Position numbers and translations under genes: made by a program. Positions 49,190-61,870 of a stretch of 64,000 bases of DNA are shown here, piece by piece. A model generated the notes under the pieces. That model made no database searches. It was given only the letters and a program-made list of their open reading frames with translations, and was not told the origin of the DNA. Source of the DNA: Timema cristinae (taxonomy: Eukaryota > Arthropoda > Insecta > Phasmatodea > Timematidae). The stretch spans positions 1 through 64,000 of the forward strand of contig JBCFYV010000566.1 in the NCBI GenBank assembly GCA_039000515.1. The letters are read 5' to 3'. The stretch's first letter is position 1, and every line of letters begins with the position of its first letter.

Positions 49190-51000
49190 TTGTCAAGTTT
49201 CAAGCGCAAGTCTCCTTTGAGGCAATTTTCCAAATTTTTCCCTTTTTTTTGTGAGGAGCTGGGGCAAAAAACTAAATCCTTTTTCAACAAGTATGTTGGC
49301 GGGAACGAGATGAGAAAAAAAATTTTTGGTTTGGTTTTCCCCCAAAAGTTTGGATAAGGTCCCTAAAAACTTCACCCAGCCAAAACCCCGTAACCGCTCG
49401 GGTTGAAAATGATTTTCCCCCCCCCACGACATAAATTCAGATTAGAAACTCTATCTGCAAAGAGGGTTATTTTAAAATTTTCCACAGCTTCAAACGAGAA
49501 TGGATCAGAATCCAAAACAGGAATTTGTAACTTGGTCCCAAAACTTTAAATCTTAATTCCATTTCATTTTTAACTGGTCCAAAGGGGGATCATAAAAAAG
49601 AGGATTTTTTCTTCTGGGATTCAGGAGGGCCTGTTAGCTGACACTGAACACTTTTTAAGGGGGGGAAAAATGAACCCGCTCTTTACGGCCCAAAATTTAC
49701 CTTGTGAATAACAAAAATTGGCCTGAAATGATGAAATAATTCCCTTTTGGGCCCGATAAGGTTCATCCCGGTTTCCTTGAAGGGCCTTTTTTTGACTTCG
49801 GGTTTATTTTTTCAAAAATTTTCTTTAAGGTAGGGGAAGTTTCCAACCCTTTCGTTGCTTCAAATTCCACTTAAAAAAATCAGACGTGTCGAAAATCATA
49901 ACCATGTCAAATAATTCGAAGGAAACCGGGGGCAAACAAGTTTCCTTTGGGGAAAACCACCTCACGGCCCTTTTAAAAAGCAAGCCCTTTGAATTCCCCA
50001 TCATTTTCATCGCAAAGTTGTCGGGAACCCGACGGTCAAAATTTAGGGGAAAATTTGCTTTAATCTTTTTTGAAAACCCCCTAATGACCAGTTTTAGGGT
50101 TTTCATTCAAGGGACAACCCCTCAATTTTTTCGCAGCTAATGTTGACGAAGAATGACACAAGAATAGGATTACCTCTGGGACTTCTTTCTTAAGGTGGGC
50201 AGAAACCCCGCGACAGACAAAGGCAGGAAACACCGTTGTTTCGCAAACCTCACGTTTTTTTGGGGAATCCTTTTTTTTCCCCAAATTAATTTTGTCCACT
50301 TTAAAAAACGACGATCCCCCCGAATCAAATGATCAAAATTCTAGCAAACAGCATTTCCTCGTTTAATTTTTTTTGTTCATTGATAAACCTCCAAAAGCTA
50401 AAATAAAATTGCTTTGTTATCAATCACATTTATTTGCAAAGAAAATTTTCTTTTTTTCAACAAATTGGTGATTTTTGGGTTTAACGTCTGTGGGCCATTT
50501 TCCCTCAATTCGTCTTTGGGAAAAAGTATTGGTTTCTCAAAGGAAAACCCCAATTTTACTTTTCTTTTTAATAGGGCCCCCCCTAAAATGGGTTTCAAAA
50601 ATTTTTTTTGGGAGCCGGTTTAAAAAAATAATTTTCGCCAATGTTGTTGGTTTTTCCACATTTTAAACGATCAATAAAGGGCACCCCTTTTAAAAAGCAA
50701 GAAGAACCTTTTTCAAGATCGGGTTGCTCGTTTTTTAAATAATTTTACTCAAAATTAGGCCGTTTAAAACAGCTTTAGCTTTTAAAGGGGGTTTAAAATA
50801 AACTGTTCTTTACCCAAATTTATTCCAAAAGGGGTGAAATCTTTATAAAGAAACTTTCTTCGCGAAAAGGGTTTTATGGCCTTTATTATAGTAAATGTTT
50901 TTTTCGCACAAAAGACCCAAAGTGGAAAACTGCACTTTTTGCGGTTGACGTTATAAACCCAATTTTTTAAAAAACTCAGCTGAGGTATTGACGACCCCTT
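49190..51000 (-). pseudogene. Decayed hAT transposase (BED finger, RNase H-like core, C-terminal dimerisation region)
   Basis: Reading the minus strand, family landmarks of hAT transposases related to ZBED5, FAM200 and SCAND3 proteins appear in the correct order but in different frames. A BED-finger-like stretch (FPLWVFCAKK, then AIKPFSRRKFL) lies at about 50940-50850. KKRKFSLQINVID (about 50450-50410) matches the region of the first catalytic Asp. FINEQKKLNEEMLFA follows at about 50390-50345. VILFLCHSSSTLAAKKL (about 50170-50123) matches the conserved CxxH...LAxK block. VRWFS (49965-49951) matches the VRWLS signature, followed by FELFDMVMIF. EKGFSFLPQLLTKKREK at about 49285-49235 fits the C-terminal CExGFS...KTKxR dimerisation motif, with DLRLKL just after it in another frame. 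Several frame changes and stops make it non-functional as written. Some may be consensus errors, so the original state is uncertain. It would bind and move a hAT transposon in the nucleus. Confidence 0.75.
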
Positions 51001-51740
51001 TTTTCTTTTTTGAAATCCATTTTGCATGAATTCAAAATTTAAAACAAAAACCCCAAAAAAAAGAAAAGGGCACGCCAAAAACTGAAGGTGAGGCATAAAA
51101 AGGGAGTGAAGACTGAAGACGAATGTAGGGCAATGGCAAGTTTTGGGTTTTGTTGGGAAGGAAAGGGGGGGGGGGTTTATTCACCCAGTCGGGGGGGCCC
51201 CGCTGAAAAAACAGATGGGCCTGTGGAAGGGGGGTGGGTGCGTGAACTGCCGGGTGAGAATAGCCATGACTCGGGGCTAAACCCGGGAACTTATACGTAC
51301 AGTACTATTTTAATTTTTTCCCCTTTTGGGACTCATCGCCCCAAAAACCCCCAAAATATTTTTTGCCCCCCCCATAACCCCAAAACGCCCACTTGGGGGG
51401 GATCGCCCCCCGGTTGGGAACCAAAATGGGGCAAGGCATGGGGCGGTCAGATCCCCCCAGTCCCGAATTTTTTTCTTGCTCTTTTAGCAAGGTAATTTTT
51501 CCTCAAAACGGGTTAGCTGGGGTCAAAAGCTCAGTAATAAAGTACTTTACAAATGTGCAAATTTTTTTTAAAACCCCAATTTTAACGGTTCATCATAAAG
51601 GGACCATTTTTTAAATTTTAAAAGGGCCGTTACGTAACTTTTTGTGAGGGAGAATTATGTGGAGAGGTGGTTTGGGGCGCAACCCCAAAACCCAGCTTTG
51701 TTGGGGGGCCCAAGGGGGGTATTTTTTATGTCCTCTCTTA
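51001..51740. other. Flank upstream of the hAT transposase
   Basis: GC-richer than its surroundings in part, but with no separate gene. The plus frame 51088-51495 (135 codons) is Gly/Pro-rich, overlaps open frames on the other strand and has no recognisable domain. Confidence 0.35.
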
Positions 51741-51752
51741 GTGAAAACCCTG
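51741..51752 (-). mobile_element. Possible left terminus of the hAT element
   Basis: On the minus strand CAGGGTTTTCAC starts about 750 bp upstream of the BED-like region of the transposase relic, in the orientation expected for its 5' terminal inverted repeat. A GGGCCCCCC subterminal word follows. I found no convincing partner below 49.2 kb. Confidence 0.3.
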
Positions 51753-51874
51753 TTTTAAAATTTTTGTTTTTTACCCCCTTTGGGGGGACCTAGCAATCTC
51801 CTTTTTGAGGGCTCAAAGCTCTCCACGGAACACAACCATTTTGACCCCATTACTATGTTTTTCTGTGTGAACGG

Positions 51875-51955
51875 CCCAATTTGAACCTCGATCTCCCCTT
51901 TATCCCATCTATTTTGGGAAAGGGAAAGCCTTTAAAACCGCGTGACTTCCGAGTG
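51875..51955 (-). mobile_element. tRNA-like SINE head fragment
   Basis: CAATTTGAACCTCGATCTCC (51879-51898) matches the inverted B box of the reference SINE (GATTCGAACCTCGATCTC). AAAACCGCGTGACTTCCGAG downstream could be the inverted A-box side of a type C head. The body is not recognisable. Confidence 0.4.
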
Positions 51956-54364
51956 GTAATAAACAAAAAATAAACTTATATATTTTTAACACACGTTTAA
52001 ACATTTTTCAAAAATAACAAAAGTGTTTCTGTTCTGTCGGGTGTTATTAAAGGGGGCCCCCCCGCCCCAAAATAGCTGGATATTTCAATCAATTTGGGCC
52101 CCCGGTTACATACTGACAAAAAAAAATTTAAAAAGTGCACGAGTTTTTTTGTTTATGGGAAAGAGCACAAATTCCGTTTTCTATAACCCTATAAACATAG
52201 ACTCGTTTTTACAAAAATTTTTTAAAGTGACATTTTACCAAAATTTAATATTTTGGTTTATAATTAAGGGGGAAAACGTGCACGCTTTTTAAATTGTTTT
52301 TTTTTTCCCCAAAAATTTAGATTTACCCCAATAAATAGATAAAATGCCCCTCCAAAAAACCTTTCCCTTTTTTAAATAAAATGGCTCTCAAGAAAAACAT
52401 TTTCGATTTCTGTTAAAAGAAATTTAAAAAAATTAAAAGGTTTTTCAGTCCTTAATAAGAAAAAAATATCCCAATGGCTATTTTGCACATCGATTTTGCA
52501 CATCTTTTAACCCAATTATTTAAGAAAAGAGGAGTGCAAAGTACCAAAAAAATTTTTTAAATTTTTTTCTTAAATTTACAAAACGTTCTCTAAATTTAAA
52601 TTTTTTTTACCTAAAAGAAAGGTTTTCCCTTTACAAAATTTGGGCAAGAAAAGGTTACCCCCGAACTGTTTTCCAAAATAGCTAAATTTTTAAAGGGGGA
52701 ATAGTTCATACTTTATATACTACAAAAATTCATTTAAGGAAAGCATAAAAAAAAAATGATGAAAATAATTTGAAAAACCCAAAATGAAAACAAAAATAAA
52801 ATTTTTTTAACCACCTAAATAAGTTAAATTCGGGGTATTGGATGAACATTTTTTCATTTAAAAAAAATTTTGTCACACGTGGACATTTTTAAACCCCAAA
52901 ATCACGTGCGTTGGTTTTTGAAAAAATTTTTATTTGGAGAAAAATTTAAAAATTTGAGATACAAATTTAAAAATTTTAGAAAACCCGTTTTTGTAAAAAA
53001 AATTTAAGATGACTTTTTAAAAAACCTGAGGGAAAAAAAAGGGAAAAAAATTGATGTTTGGGGGGGAAGAAAAATTTTCCACAAAAGAAGTTTTTTTTCG
53101 TGATTTTAAACCAAAATTTAAACTAGATTTGGTTTTTAAAAAGTTACCCAAAAATGCCCGCAAAATTATTCATTTTTTTTTAAAACAATCAAAAAACCCC
53201 CTCAAAATGTCTTAAAAGAAGGTTGGGATCTTATTCAAGCTAGGCTCCCAAAAAAATTAAATGTTTTTTCAAAAATGTGAAGATTTTTATGCGGGAGGGT
53301 TTTAGGGCTATTTCTTTATTAGTGGGTATTTCACAAAAAGCTTTAATGGATTTATCCGGGAAGATTTTGAAAAGGTTTTAATAATTTTTTGCATACACCG
53401 ATACAAAAAAGTGAATTTGAAAAGGGGGGGGTTTTTTATTTTAAAAAAAAGGATTAAGACTTTCTTAAGGGGGTACCCAAAGGGGAGAAAAAAAGCTAAA
53501 AACTTTTGCAGTTTTATCGTAAAAATAATAAAATATTTATACAAATTTCTTTTTAAATTTTTGATTTTGCCCAAAAAAGTGATTGGGGTATTTTAAAAAA
53601 AAAAGAAAAAAGGAGGATGGGCGCTATTACAAATATAAATAACAGGGGAAGTTTATATATTTGTGCGCCCATGAATAAATTCTCTAGCCGCCAATTAAGT
53701 AAAAACAAAAAATGTTTGACTTTTCAGTTTATTTCGACCGGGAAGGCCTTCCCGGGGCCGGTTTTTGACCTTTTTAGCAAGGTTTCTTTGCTTTATGAAA
53801 GGGTTTTCAAGACGAAACAAGGGGGTCCCCCGGGTTTTACAATCTGAAAAGTACGGCCCCAAGTGCCGGTGCTATCCCAAAAACTGACATCTACCCTATA
53901 CCCAGAATAAATGGACCAGGTTTTAAAATCGGGAAAATGGCACTTCCATTCGAGTTTTGGGAGGGGCTTTTATATTTAGTTTTGCCCGCCCCCTTTTTTT
54001 TCGTACCATTTCCCGTATCCCCCCAAACCCCCAAAAATCCTCAAAAAGGAATAAAAAGGGAAAGGGGAACAAAAATTTTACATTTTTTAAAAAAAAATTT
54101 CAAGGAAAAATCATAAATTTTTAGAAATACAAAAAAAAAGGGTGTAGGATAAGGGCGGGCATTGGCCCCTAAAAGGCTAAAATTTTTTAAAAATTAATTT
54201 CCCAAATTTTTTAAGTCACTTTTTAACTTTAAACTCCCTCAAATTTAAATAACCGCCTGGGAAAAAAAACAAAAAATGGGACATTAAAACAATTAAAGCT
54301 ATGCTTAGAAAATCCCCCAAACAAAAAGTCCCGGGGATTTTATCAATTTCATAAGTTTAAAAAG
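51956..54364. other. Low-quality AT-rich DNA
   Basis: No supported feature. Frames at 52023-52292, 53308-53596 and 53617-53847 are not recognised. Confidence 0.4.
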
Positions 54365-54548
54365 TGTGGAATGCCCGGGCCCCCCGTGGGGTTTGGGTTT
54401 TTCGTTAAACCCGTTTGGGCCTTCATTTCATCTCCAATCACCCCACCCTTACACATTTTGGGGTAAGTGGCGTATAACCCGAAAAGGGTAGTAAGACGCG
54501 GTGCTAATAATAATAATAATTAATAAAATATTAATAATAATAAAATAC
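54365..54548 (+). mobile_element. SINE 3' part (type B) with TAA tail
   Basis: CCCCGTGGGGTTTGGGTTTT, GGGCCTTCATTTCATCTCC and CACCCCACCCTTACACATTT are followed by GGCGTATAACCCGAAAAGGG, TAGTAAGACGCGGTGC and TAATAATAATAA. The head is not recognisable. Confidence 0.78.
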
Positions 54549-57128
54549 AAAAGTTATTTGCTTTTCATTTACAAAAATAATTGTCCGCGGGGACCCATTG
54601 GGCCCAAAAGTCAAATTTAAAATTTAGGTTTAAAAAACGATCATGCCATCTTTTAAGCCTGGAGAAAATTAATAAATGATTAAATATAAAATACCATTTT
54701 AGTGGCCTAGAGACCAGAAGATTACAAAGAGATAAGACTAGTGGGGCCCAGATAAAAAAATAACTAAACAAACCTTGGAAAAAAATTTAAAAAAACCTTA
54801 ATCATTTACAAATTAAAAAAAATTGTAATCTATCAAAATGATCTCAAAAGAAATAAACCCCGATGACAAGCGGTTTTTACCACAAAAAATTTAATAAAAA
54901 TTTAAATCGAAAAAAATAATTTTTAAAAAATGTAAAAAAAAGGAAATTTTAAACCGAAAGAAAATTTTAAAAAGACCGGGAAAAACAAATCTGCCGTAAA
55001 ATTTGCGTTTTCTTACCTACGCTGAAAATTTGGTAGTAAATTGTATTAGCCAAGGGAAAATCATCCCCCAAAGTGATTCCCCGTGATGGGTCAAAGGAAC
55101 GCCAAAAAGGTTGATAGAGAAGTTTTAAAAGGGAAAAGGGAAAAACCCCCATGCGTTGACCCGATGGGAGCACCTGGCCCCCGTAGGCCTAGATGATTCG
55201 TAGTGGGGCACAATGGCTACCCCCTTTTTACACGAGTCCGGGGGGTTCATTCGCAGAAACCATTGACGTCCTATGGCATGAACCCCCAACCGGACCTTTG
55301 GGAAAACTTTGTCAATTTTTAAAAGGGGAAGGGTTGATTAACAAATTCACCAAAAATAGAAAGCAGAATCTACCTCAGTGGCGCCCGCAACTCACCGTGA
55401 TGTTTTCCCATAAAGCATTTCCAAAACTAACTTAAAGCAGCTGATTATCAACATATTTTTTTTTAGTGAAATAAAAATAAATTTTAAACTGTCTCCCCAA
55501 ATTAAAGTTTTTAAACTATAACCTGTGTCGTAGCACAAAAACAAAACAACGATACACATGATTTCCCTTTTAAAGGGTTATTTTTTAAAACTTCTCAAAC
55601 GGCTAACGAAACTGTCTGCTTGCTTTGGTGTACAGGCATGCGTTGTCAAATGCCCCAAGGGACACTTATTTTAAAATTTTGGGGTTCTGGAATTTTTATT
55701 GGTTCTTATGTGCCAAAAAATCCAGGGAGGGGGGACAAAAATAGAGACGGGTTTAACTTTTGCGGAAAAAGCTTGCGCCGATTAGGGGGAAAAACTTTTG
55801 AATTTTCTTAGAAACTTTCACAAATTACTATGTTTTTGTTTTATCCTAGTCTTTAGGCGAACCTGTGAATCCACAGTAACAAGCGGGAAGGGAGGGGGTC
55901 TTTTCCCGGTTTTTGAAATATCATATTAAATTATTCTATTGTAACCCCTATCAACACGTTACAAATAGATTATTAAACCCAGCCCTAAAAGAGTTTACCC
56001 AAACCAAAAACCCCTTTCCGGGTTTATCCTTCAACACAGGCATAGTGCCTAAAAGCTCACGGTTTTTAATAGGTCAGGAGAGAGATGGTGACAAAAATCC
56101 CCGGGTAGGACAAAGAACGTTATTAATTCAAAGGGGACTGTAAAGGATCCTTAGTCTGGATATTAAAAATCCACGAACAACTTGCATGAATAAAACCAAA
56201 ACATGTACCAAATTACAAAAAATTTATAAAAAAAAAAAGTTCCTTTAAAAAGAAATAATTTTTTCCATTAAAAAAGATGAAAAAGGGATATTCGCCCGAA
56301 AAATTAAATGTCCTAAAAATTGACTATTGCTTTGGTTTTTTATTTGGACCTCCAGAGCTTAAAAATTAATGGCCCGGGGCAATTATAGATGGGAAAAGGT
56401 AATTTAAAAATTTAAATTTTTCCCTTAAAATCTCCCGACAATACTTGCGTAATTATTTAAAAATGCCACTATTTAAATTTTTTTTATTTTAGTTACAAGG
56501 AATAAGACACAAAAGCACACCAACCAAAACACAATTTTCCCCTTCATTCCCTCCCCCTTTTTTTTTCATGTCTTTTCCCTTTCCCGGAACTTTTCCCTCT
56601 TTTTTTTCACTTTTCCCAATAATTTTCTTATAACTAATTTCTTTTTTTTAATTTGACCAATTTTTTTAAAATTTTTTTTTTTTTTCTTCAGTTTAAAACT
56701 TTTAAATCTCTTTTATTTTTTAACTTTCTTTTATTCTTACGAAAACATTTAAAAAAATGGGGCCACAAAAAAAAAAAAAATCCTTTAAAAAATAAATGAA
56801 ATTTAAATTTTTTGTACCCTTTGCCAGGTTTTAAATAACGTTTTTTTTGTTAATTTACGCCCAATCTGTTTTTTTACATTAATTTTTTGAAACAAAAAGA
56901 ACGGATTAAAAAACAAACAAGTGAAAAAAAAAAACATACTTATTTTTTCTAAAAACCAAATTAAAATTAAACGGGACTTTTTTTTTTTGCGAAAAAAAGA
57001 AACGAAAAAACTGAAAATTTTTTGTTCTTTATTAAATAACACATTTAAATTTTTGGGCCCTTTTATTCTTCAAAAGAGGTAAAAAATTGTGCATTTTTAA
57101 GGGTTTTATTTAAATTTATCCCCCCATT
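54549..57128. other. Low-quality AT-rich DNA, unassigned ORFs
   Basis: Frames at 54967-55173 (minus), 55193-55435 (plus), 55620-55811 (plus) and 55913-56143 (plus) have mixed composition but no family I recognise. In this region frame integrity is doubtful, so a decayed transposon gene could be hidden here. I cannot support one. Confidence 0.35.
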
Positions 57129-57310
57129 TCAGTGGCCCATGGGTTTAAGGCAATTTCTCTCGCGATAGGGAATTTTACTGTCTATGATTTGGGAAAAGGG
57201 GGAGATTTAATCCTGGTGGGTCTTTTTGGGGGGGAAATTTTCCCCCAATTGTTTCCCCCCCTTTACCTTACAAAGCAAATGCGGGTACACTTCATCTAAA
57301 AATTTAACCT
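57129..57310 (+). mobile_element. SINE, type C head with shared body
   Basis: CAGTGGCCCATGGGTTTAAG and GCAATTTCTCTCGCG form a Leu/Ser-like A-box region. GGGGGAGATTTAATCCTGG at about 57199 is a worn B box. TTACAAAGCAAATGCGGGTA and CACTTCATCTAA (57268-57299) are the shared body. The tail is not seen. Confidence 0.6.
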
Positions 57311-57674
57311 TCCTTATCTCTAAACAGGGGAAAATTTTTCGTTTTGTGTATAAACCCGGGAAAAAGGAAAAAGACGTTTTGACAAAAACAAAAAAAATAC
57401 CGGCCCCTGATTTACGGGACTTTTGAAACAGATATAACAGAAAGTTTTCCCAGCCGTCACTTATTCGTCAACTTGAAAAGGAGGGGAAAACCCCCAATTT
57501 TTCCTTTTTCCTGAAATTGGGGTTTGGGAACCCTTTTTTTTATAAAACAAAAACACGCTACCAAAGTTTTCTTTTCGTTTTCTTATTTATTTCGGTTTTA
57601 AAAAGTATTATCATTCGTTGAAACCGATGTACACAAGGTCCAAGGTGTTTGTATTTTTAAAATAATCGATCCCC

Positions 57675-57800
57675 AAAATGGCCCCGAAGGTTTAGGTTCG
57701 AATCTTGGAAGGTACCCTGATGCCGTGTTTCCCCCTGTGATTTTCTTTTATGGTTTTCCCCTCCCCACTCCAGCTAAACGGGTTTCAAATTTAAAATTAA
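57675..57800 (+). mobile_element. Probable SINE fragment
   Basis: GTTTAGGTTCGAATCTTGG at about 57690 is a good B box. ATTTTCTTTTATGGTTTTCC and CCTCCCCACTCCAG (57741-57774) resemble the shared body. The A-box side is poorly preserved. Confidence 0.45.
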
Positions 57801-57871
57801 CATTTTTTCCTTTTTTAACCCCCCCCTTATTTTTCGGACTTAAATGACTTTGCCCATCACCTACATCAGTG

Positions 57872-58050
57872 GTTTTCGTTTGGGCTAACGCGTCACACTA
57901 AAGTCAGACTGGGTTTCCGGGAATTGGGGGATGGGGGTTTGAATTTCCCCTTCGGTTTTAAAAATTTAATTTTTAAAACCCAAAAATGGGGTTTCCCCCC
58001 TCACCCTCCACCCCAAATTAAGGGGACATTTTCTTAGGGTTTATACCTTA
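57872..58050 (+). mobile_element. Probable SINE fragment with type A/D-like head
   Basis: TTTGGGCTAACGCGTCAC gives an A-box-like word and GGGGGTTTGAATTTCCCC a B-box-like word, about 60 bp apart. GGGGTTTCCCCCCTCACCC and CTCCACCCCAAATTAAGG follow where the body is expected. Confidence 0.45.
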
Positions 58051-59454
58051 TCTTACTCCAAAGCGAAATTTAAAACATGCATAACCAAAAACCCAGTGTT
58101 ACTAAAAACCCGAAAAAAAATAAAAAGGACAAAAGCTCGTACTTACCTTTCCCTTTAAATTAAAAATTTTATTGTTTTTGCCCACAAAAAAGTTCAAAAA
58201 AAAGTCCTCAATAAAATAATATTTTTTTCTTTTCAAACACTTCGCGGGTAAAAATTTTGTTAAAAAACCGTTGGCCATGATTCACAAACCCCCCAAACCC
58301 CCCTGTACCGAATAATCGGACTAAACGAGAATGACGCCCCTTTTTCCACGTGTCCACTGATGGGTCTTAGAAAAATTTTTTGAGGAAAAAACATTTTTAA
58401 ACAAGTATTTCAACTTGTACAATTATGAATAAAAAATTTTAATAATTTTAAAAAGGGTGCTGCTTTTTAAATTTTGGTTTTGGCTGTTCAAAAAGACAGA
58501 GAAGAAAAAAAGGGGTGGGGGGGCGTACAGTGGACAAAAAGGTTTTGGGAATAAAGCAAAAAAGTTCTAAAGAAATGAGGCTCGAAAAACGGCCCAAAGG
58601 TTTTAGGAACTTCACACAAGTCTAAGGGTTTTTTTTTCAAAAGGGTTGGTCCCAAAGGGTAAATGAAAAAAACACGCGAATTTTGATCAGCAAATCCCCA
58701 CCCATTAGCCCACTTCTTTTTGTTTTAAAATGTTTGGCCAACAATTTTTTCTTGTAACCCGTTTTTGGGAAAAGGGTCACGGGAAACCCTGGTTTTCCCC
58801 AAATGGTTTTTTAAAACAAGGGGAACATTTTGGCCCCAAAAAATGCTTCAGGAAAGGTTTTCCTAGTGCGTAATTTGGGTGTAAGGTTTCATACTATGCG
58901 GCCACCCAAAAAGGGTGTTTTTAAAATCCCGGGGGAAACATTTTTTTTGAGGGCGCCGGCTTTTTTTTTTTCTAGTGCCCAAAAGGGGTTCCCAACCCTT
59001 TTTAAATGTTTGGGAACCCCTTGGTCCCGGGCCAATTTTATCAGTTGACCACAATATTTTTTAAAAACACTACCCTAATGGCCAAGATAAGTTGCATTTC
59101 CTTTAATTTAAACGTTTTTTGCAAATTTTTACGAGGGAAAAGGTAAATTGCCAACTTTTGGGCAACAAAATCTTTATTTTCAAGTGATGGAGTACAGATG
59201 GAAAGTTTTGGGCACTTTATATAATTTTGCCCCCTTTTTAAAAAAAAAATTTTAAAAAAAAAAAATTGCTTTTAAAATTTTAACCTCCATTGTTCTTAAA
59301 TTTTCTAATGCCAAAATTTGCAATTGGTAAAAAAAAAAGGGGTCATAACTTGCTGTTGTAATACAAATTTATTTATCAAAATTAACATTTTCAGTTATTT
59401 TTTTTTTAGGGATTTAAAGGGGATGTATGTTTATTTTAACACAACAAAAAACCC
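58051..59454. other. Low-quality AT-rich DNA with a hAT-like inverted repeat
   Basis: No gene recognised. AAGGGGTTCCCAA (58983-58995) and TTTGGGAACCCCTT (59009-59022) are complementary, forming a hairpin of about 13 bp with a 13-nt loop. CCAACCCTTTTT followed by GGGAACCCCTTGGTCC resembles the outer part of Charlie-like hAT elements. Confidence 0.4.
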
Positions 59455-59718
59455 CCCTCCGTGGCGTAGTTGGCTAACGCGCTTGTCGTGTTGAGCTTAC
59501 TGCTGAGGACGGGGAAAATTTGAGGTTCGAATCTCGGGCGGGTGAAAATGGTTTGGGGGTTTTTTCCTAAAAAAAGGGTTTTCCCCTCTCCCTCCCCCCA
59601 AATTTTCGGGGTTTCACTTTTCCCCTAATTAAACCCTTTCCCCAAATTTTTAATCCAAAAGTAATTAGACTTAAAGCGTATAACCCGAACGGGGAGTTTA
59701 AAATGCGGTGCTAAATAT
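59455..59718 (+). mobile_element. Full-length SINE, type A
   Basis: CCTCCGTGGCGTAGTTGGCT and AACGCGCTTGTCGTG (59455-59489) are nearly identical to the reference copy. The B box GAGGTTCGAATCTCGG lies at 59522-59537, followed by the body (badly smeared) and the tail GCGTATAACCCGAACGGGG, TGCGGTGCTAAAT. The flanks ACACAACAAAAAA (59439-59451) and ACACAAAAAAAAAA (59721-59734) may be a target duplication. The well-preserved head shows the insertion is fairly young, so the damaged body is more likely a sequence-quality effect. Confidence 0.87.
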
Positions 59719-61870
59719 AAACACAAAAAAAAAATTGCACTATTAAACTTACAGGGTCGATTAAAATCCAATTTTTATAAGGGAAAAACCTTACTGACAA
59801 CTAGAAAAAAATATAATATAGTTTCAAAGGAAAATTTTAAAGACAAGTCATGTGAAACAGCAGCGTCACTTTTTAAATAATTTTCGTTTTAAATATAATA
59901 ACACTAATAATATAATTTCAATTTTTTCAAAAGTTTTGGGCCCCGAAGAAATATTAGATATTTGGACAATGCCCCCCTAACCTCTCCCCTGAAGGGCCGA
60001 GATGTTTGTATTACGGATATGTTTCATTAAATAAACCCACAGATATTGCCCCAAAATAGGGGGGCCCAAAAATGTGAAGTCCCCAGATTCCGTCTTTATT
60101 GTACAAATTCCCCCCGGAAAGGGGCCCAAATTATAAAATTAAAAGAATGAGTGATATGAAAAAAATTTTAACCGTCTTAAAAAACATTCTAATTAAATAA
60201 ATTTATCCTTTTTATTTTGAATATTTAAAAAAAAATCGTTCCCTACCACTCGGGATTCGCACGACTAGCCCCGAAATGCTTTAGTGGCTTTCTTTTACGT
60301 AGTACGGACCATTAGGCCCAACGTTCCCTTTATTTCCTTTCCCGTTTTCGTTTGGCATTTTTAACGCCAGGGGCAGTTTTTTGTCTCTTTTTTCTAAAAA
60401 TAGTTCCCCAAGTCACTTTTTCATGCTTTAACTACCCGTATTGAGGGGAAAATATTAAATTTCTTTTTACTAGTTATAAATAACCGAAGCCCCGGATGAG
60501 CCCGGGCTAAGTTAATCGCGAGGGCTACTGTATTTCATTCACATAACTTAGGACTTTGAGTAAATGTCTCCCCTTTTTTTTAATGAGGCGTGAAAATATG
60601 TTTTATTAATTTTTTGCAAAAGCATGGAAAGATTTACTAAGATTAACAGATAATTACTTTATATAAAAACCCTAATATAGAAAATTTTTTCTTTTTCTGA
60701 CACTTTCGGATAGAAAGAAAATTTTGATATTACATTATGGTTTTTATGGTTTTTTTGTAAAAACGCTGTTTCCCTCTGGTTTTGTACCCGGCCCAAGCCA
60801 AAACCCATTTTTTTGATTGAACAAAAACTTGGTATCTGGGGTTTTCATAAAAATCCCCGAGGGGGTTTTTAATTTTGATCTATAACCTTAAAAATTAAGG
60901 GGACTTTACTTTACGGGGCAAAAAGAAGAAAAAAAAACGATTTTTCGAAAATTTTTTTCTTACAAATTTTTTTTAAATTTTTTATGTAGACAATTTTTTA
61001 TCATAATAAAACAAGATGGCAGTCCCTTTTGTTCTCATGAAAAAAACTTTTAGCTACTTTTTAGGGGGGGAGAAACTATCCCCTTTTTGATTGAAACTGG
61101 ATACGAGCCCCCATATCCCCGTCATCGGCATTTTTAATCTTGTCCTTGCCCGTCCCGGCTAGAAAAGAACCCCGAACACGAAAAATGGCGCGACAAGTGT
61201 GGGCGGGTTTTCCCCAACAGAAAAATTTTTAAAAAAAATGTGCTGTTTTCTGTTTGGCATGATCCACCCGTTTGTCGGTGTTTAAACCCCTGCATCCCAA
61301 AGGGTTTCGTATTTATTCTTGTTCTAGTCTGGTTTCCTCCCCCGAACAATTTTTTTCGAACATACAATCATTGGTCCCGGACAGCAGATTTCCCAAAATG
61401 AGCGTATAAATTATATACAAAAACTATTTTGGGGGTTATTTCTTAGTTTGTGTGTGTGTGTGTTTTGAGTTTAAACTTTGGATAATCTTACCATCCACCA
61501 TTTGGCGGGATTTTTTTCCTTTTTTTTTGGGTTTTGGGTTTAAGAAAAATAATTGTAAATGCCGCTAATACTCGCCACGCTTATTTTTTGGGGACCAACT
61601 ATGTCCCCAAAACGGGAAATGATTTTGATGGAAATATTGTGTATTTTAAAAACCCAAATATGGGAAAAAATGTTTGGTTAAATTCTGGACACCTCAACCC
61701 ACAAACGAAAAAAACAAAGAATATGTCGTGGGTTTGTTGTTTTGTTTAAGGGCTTTTCGTGGTTTAAGAAACCCTGCTGCCACCGGGAATGTGATGCTGG
61801 ATTAAAAGAGCGAATCGAATTTTTGGGGCAGACCCTTTGAATTTTAATAAATTTTAAACCTTTTTTTTTA
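59719..61870. other. Low-quality AT-rich DNA
   Basis: No gene recognised. CTACCACTCGGGATTCGCAC near 60244 and GATACGAGCCCCCATATCCC near 61100 look like worn inverted B boxes but are too short to call. A short (GT)n run lies at about 61449-61463. Confidence 0.4.

Noticed and set aside
51088..51495. 135-codon plus-strand frame next to the transposase relic
   Set aside because: Gly/Pro-rich from G and C runs, overlapped by a minus frame, no hAT or other motif.
59455..59540. Free-standing tRNA gene
   Set aside because: Same head as the full SINE at 8505-8767, followed by SINE body and tail, so it is the SINE promoter region.
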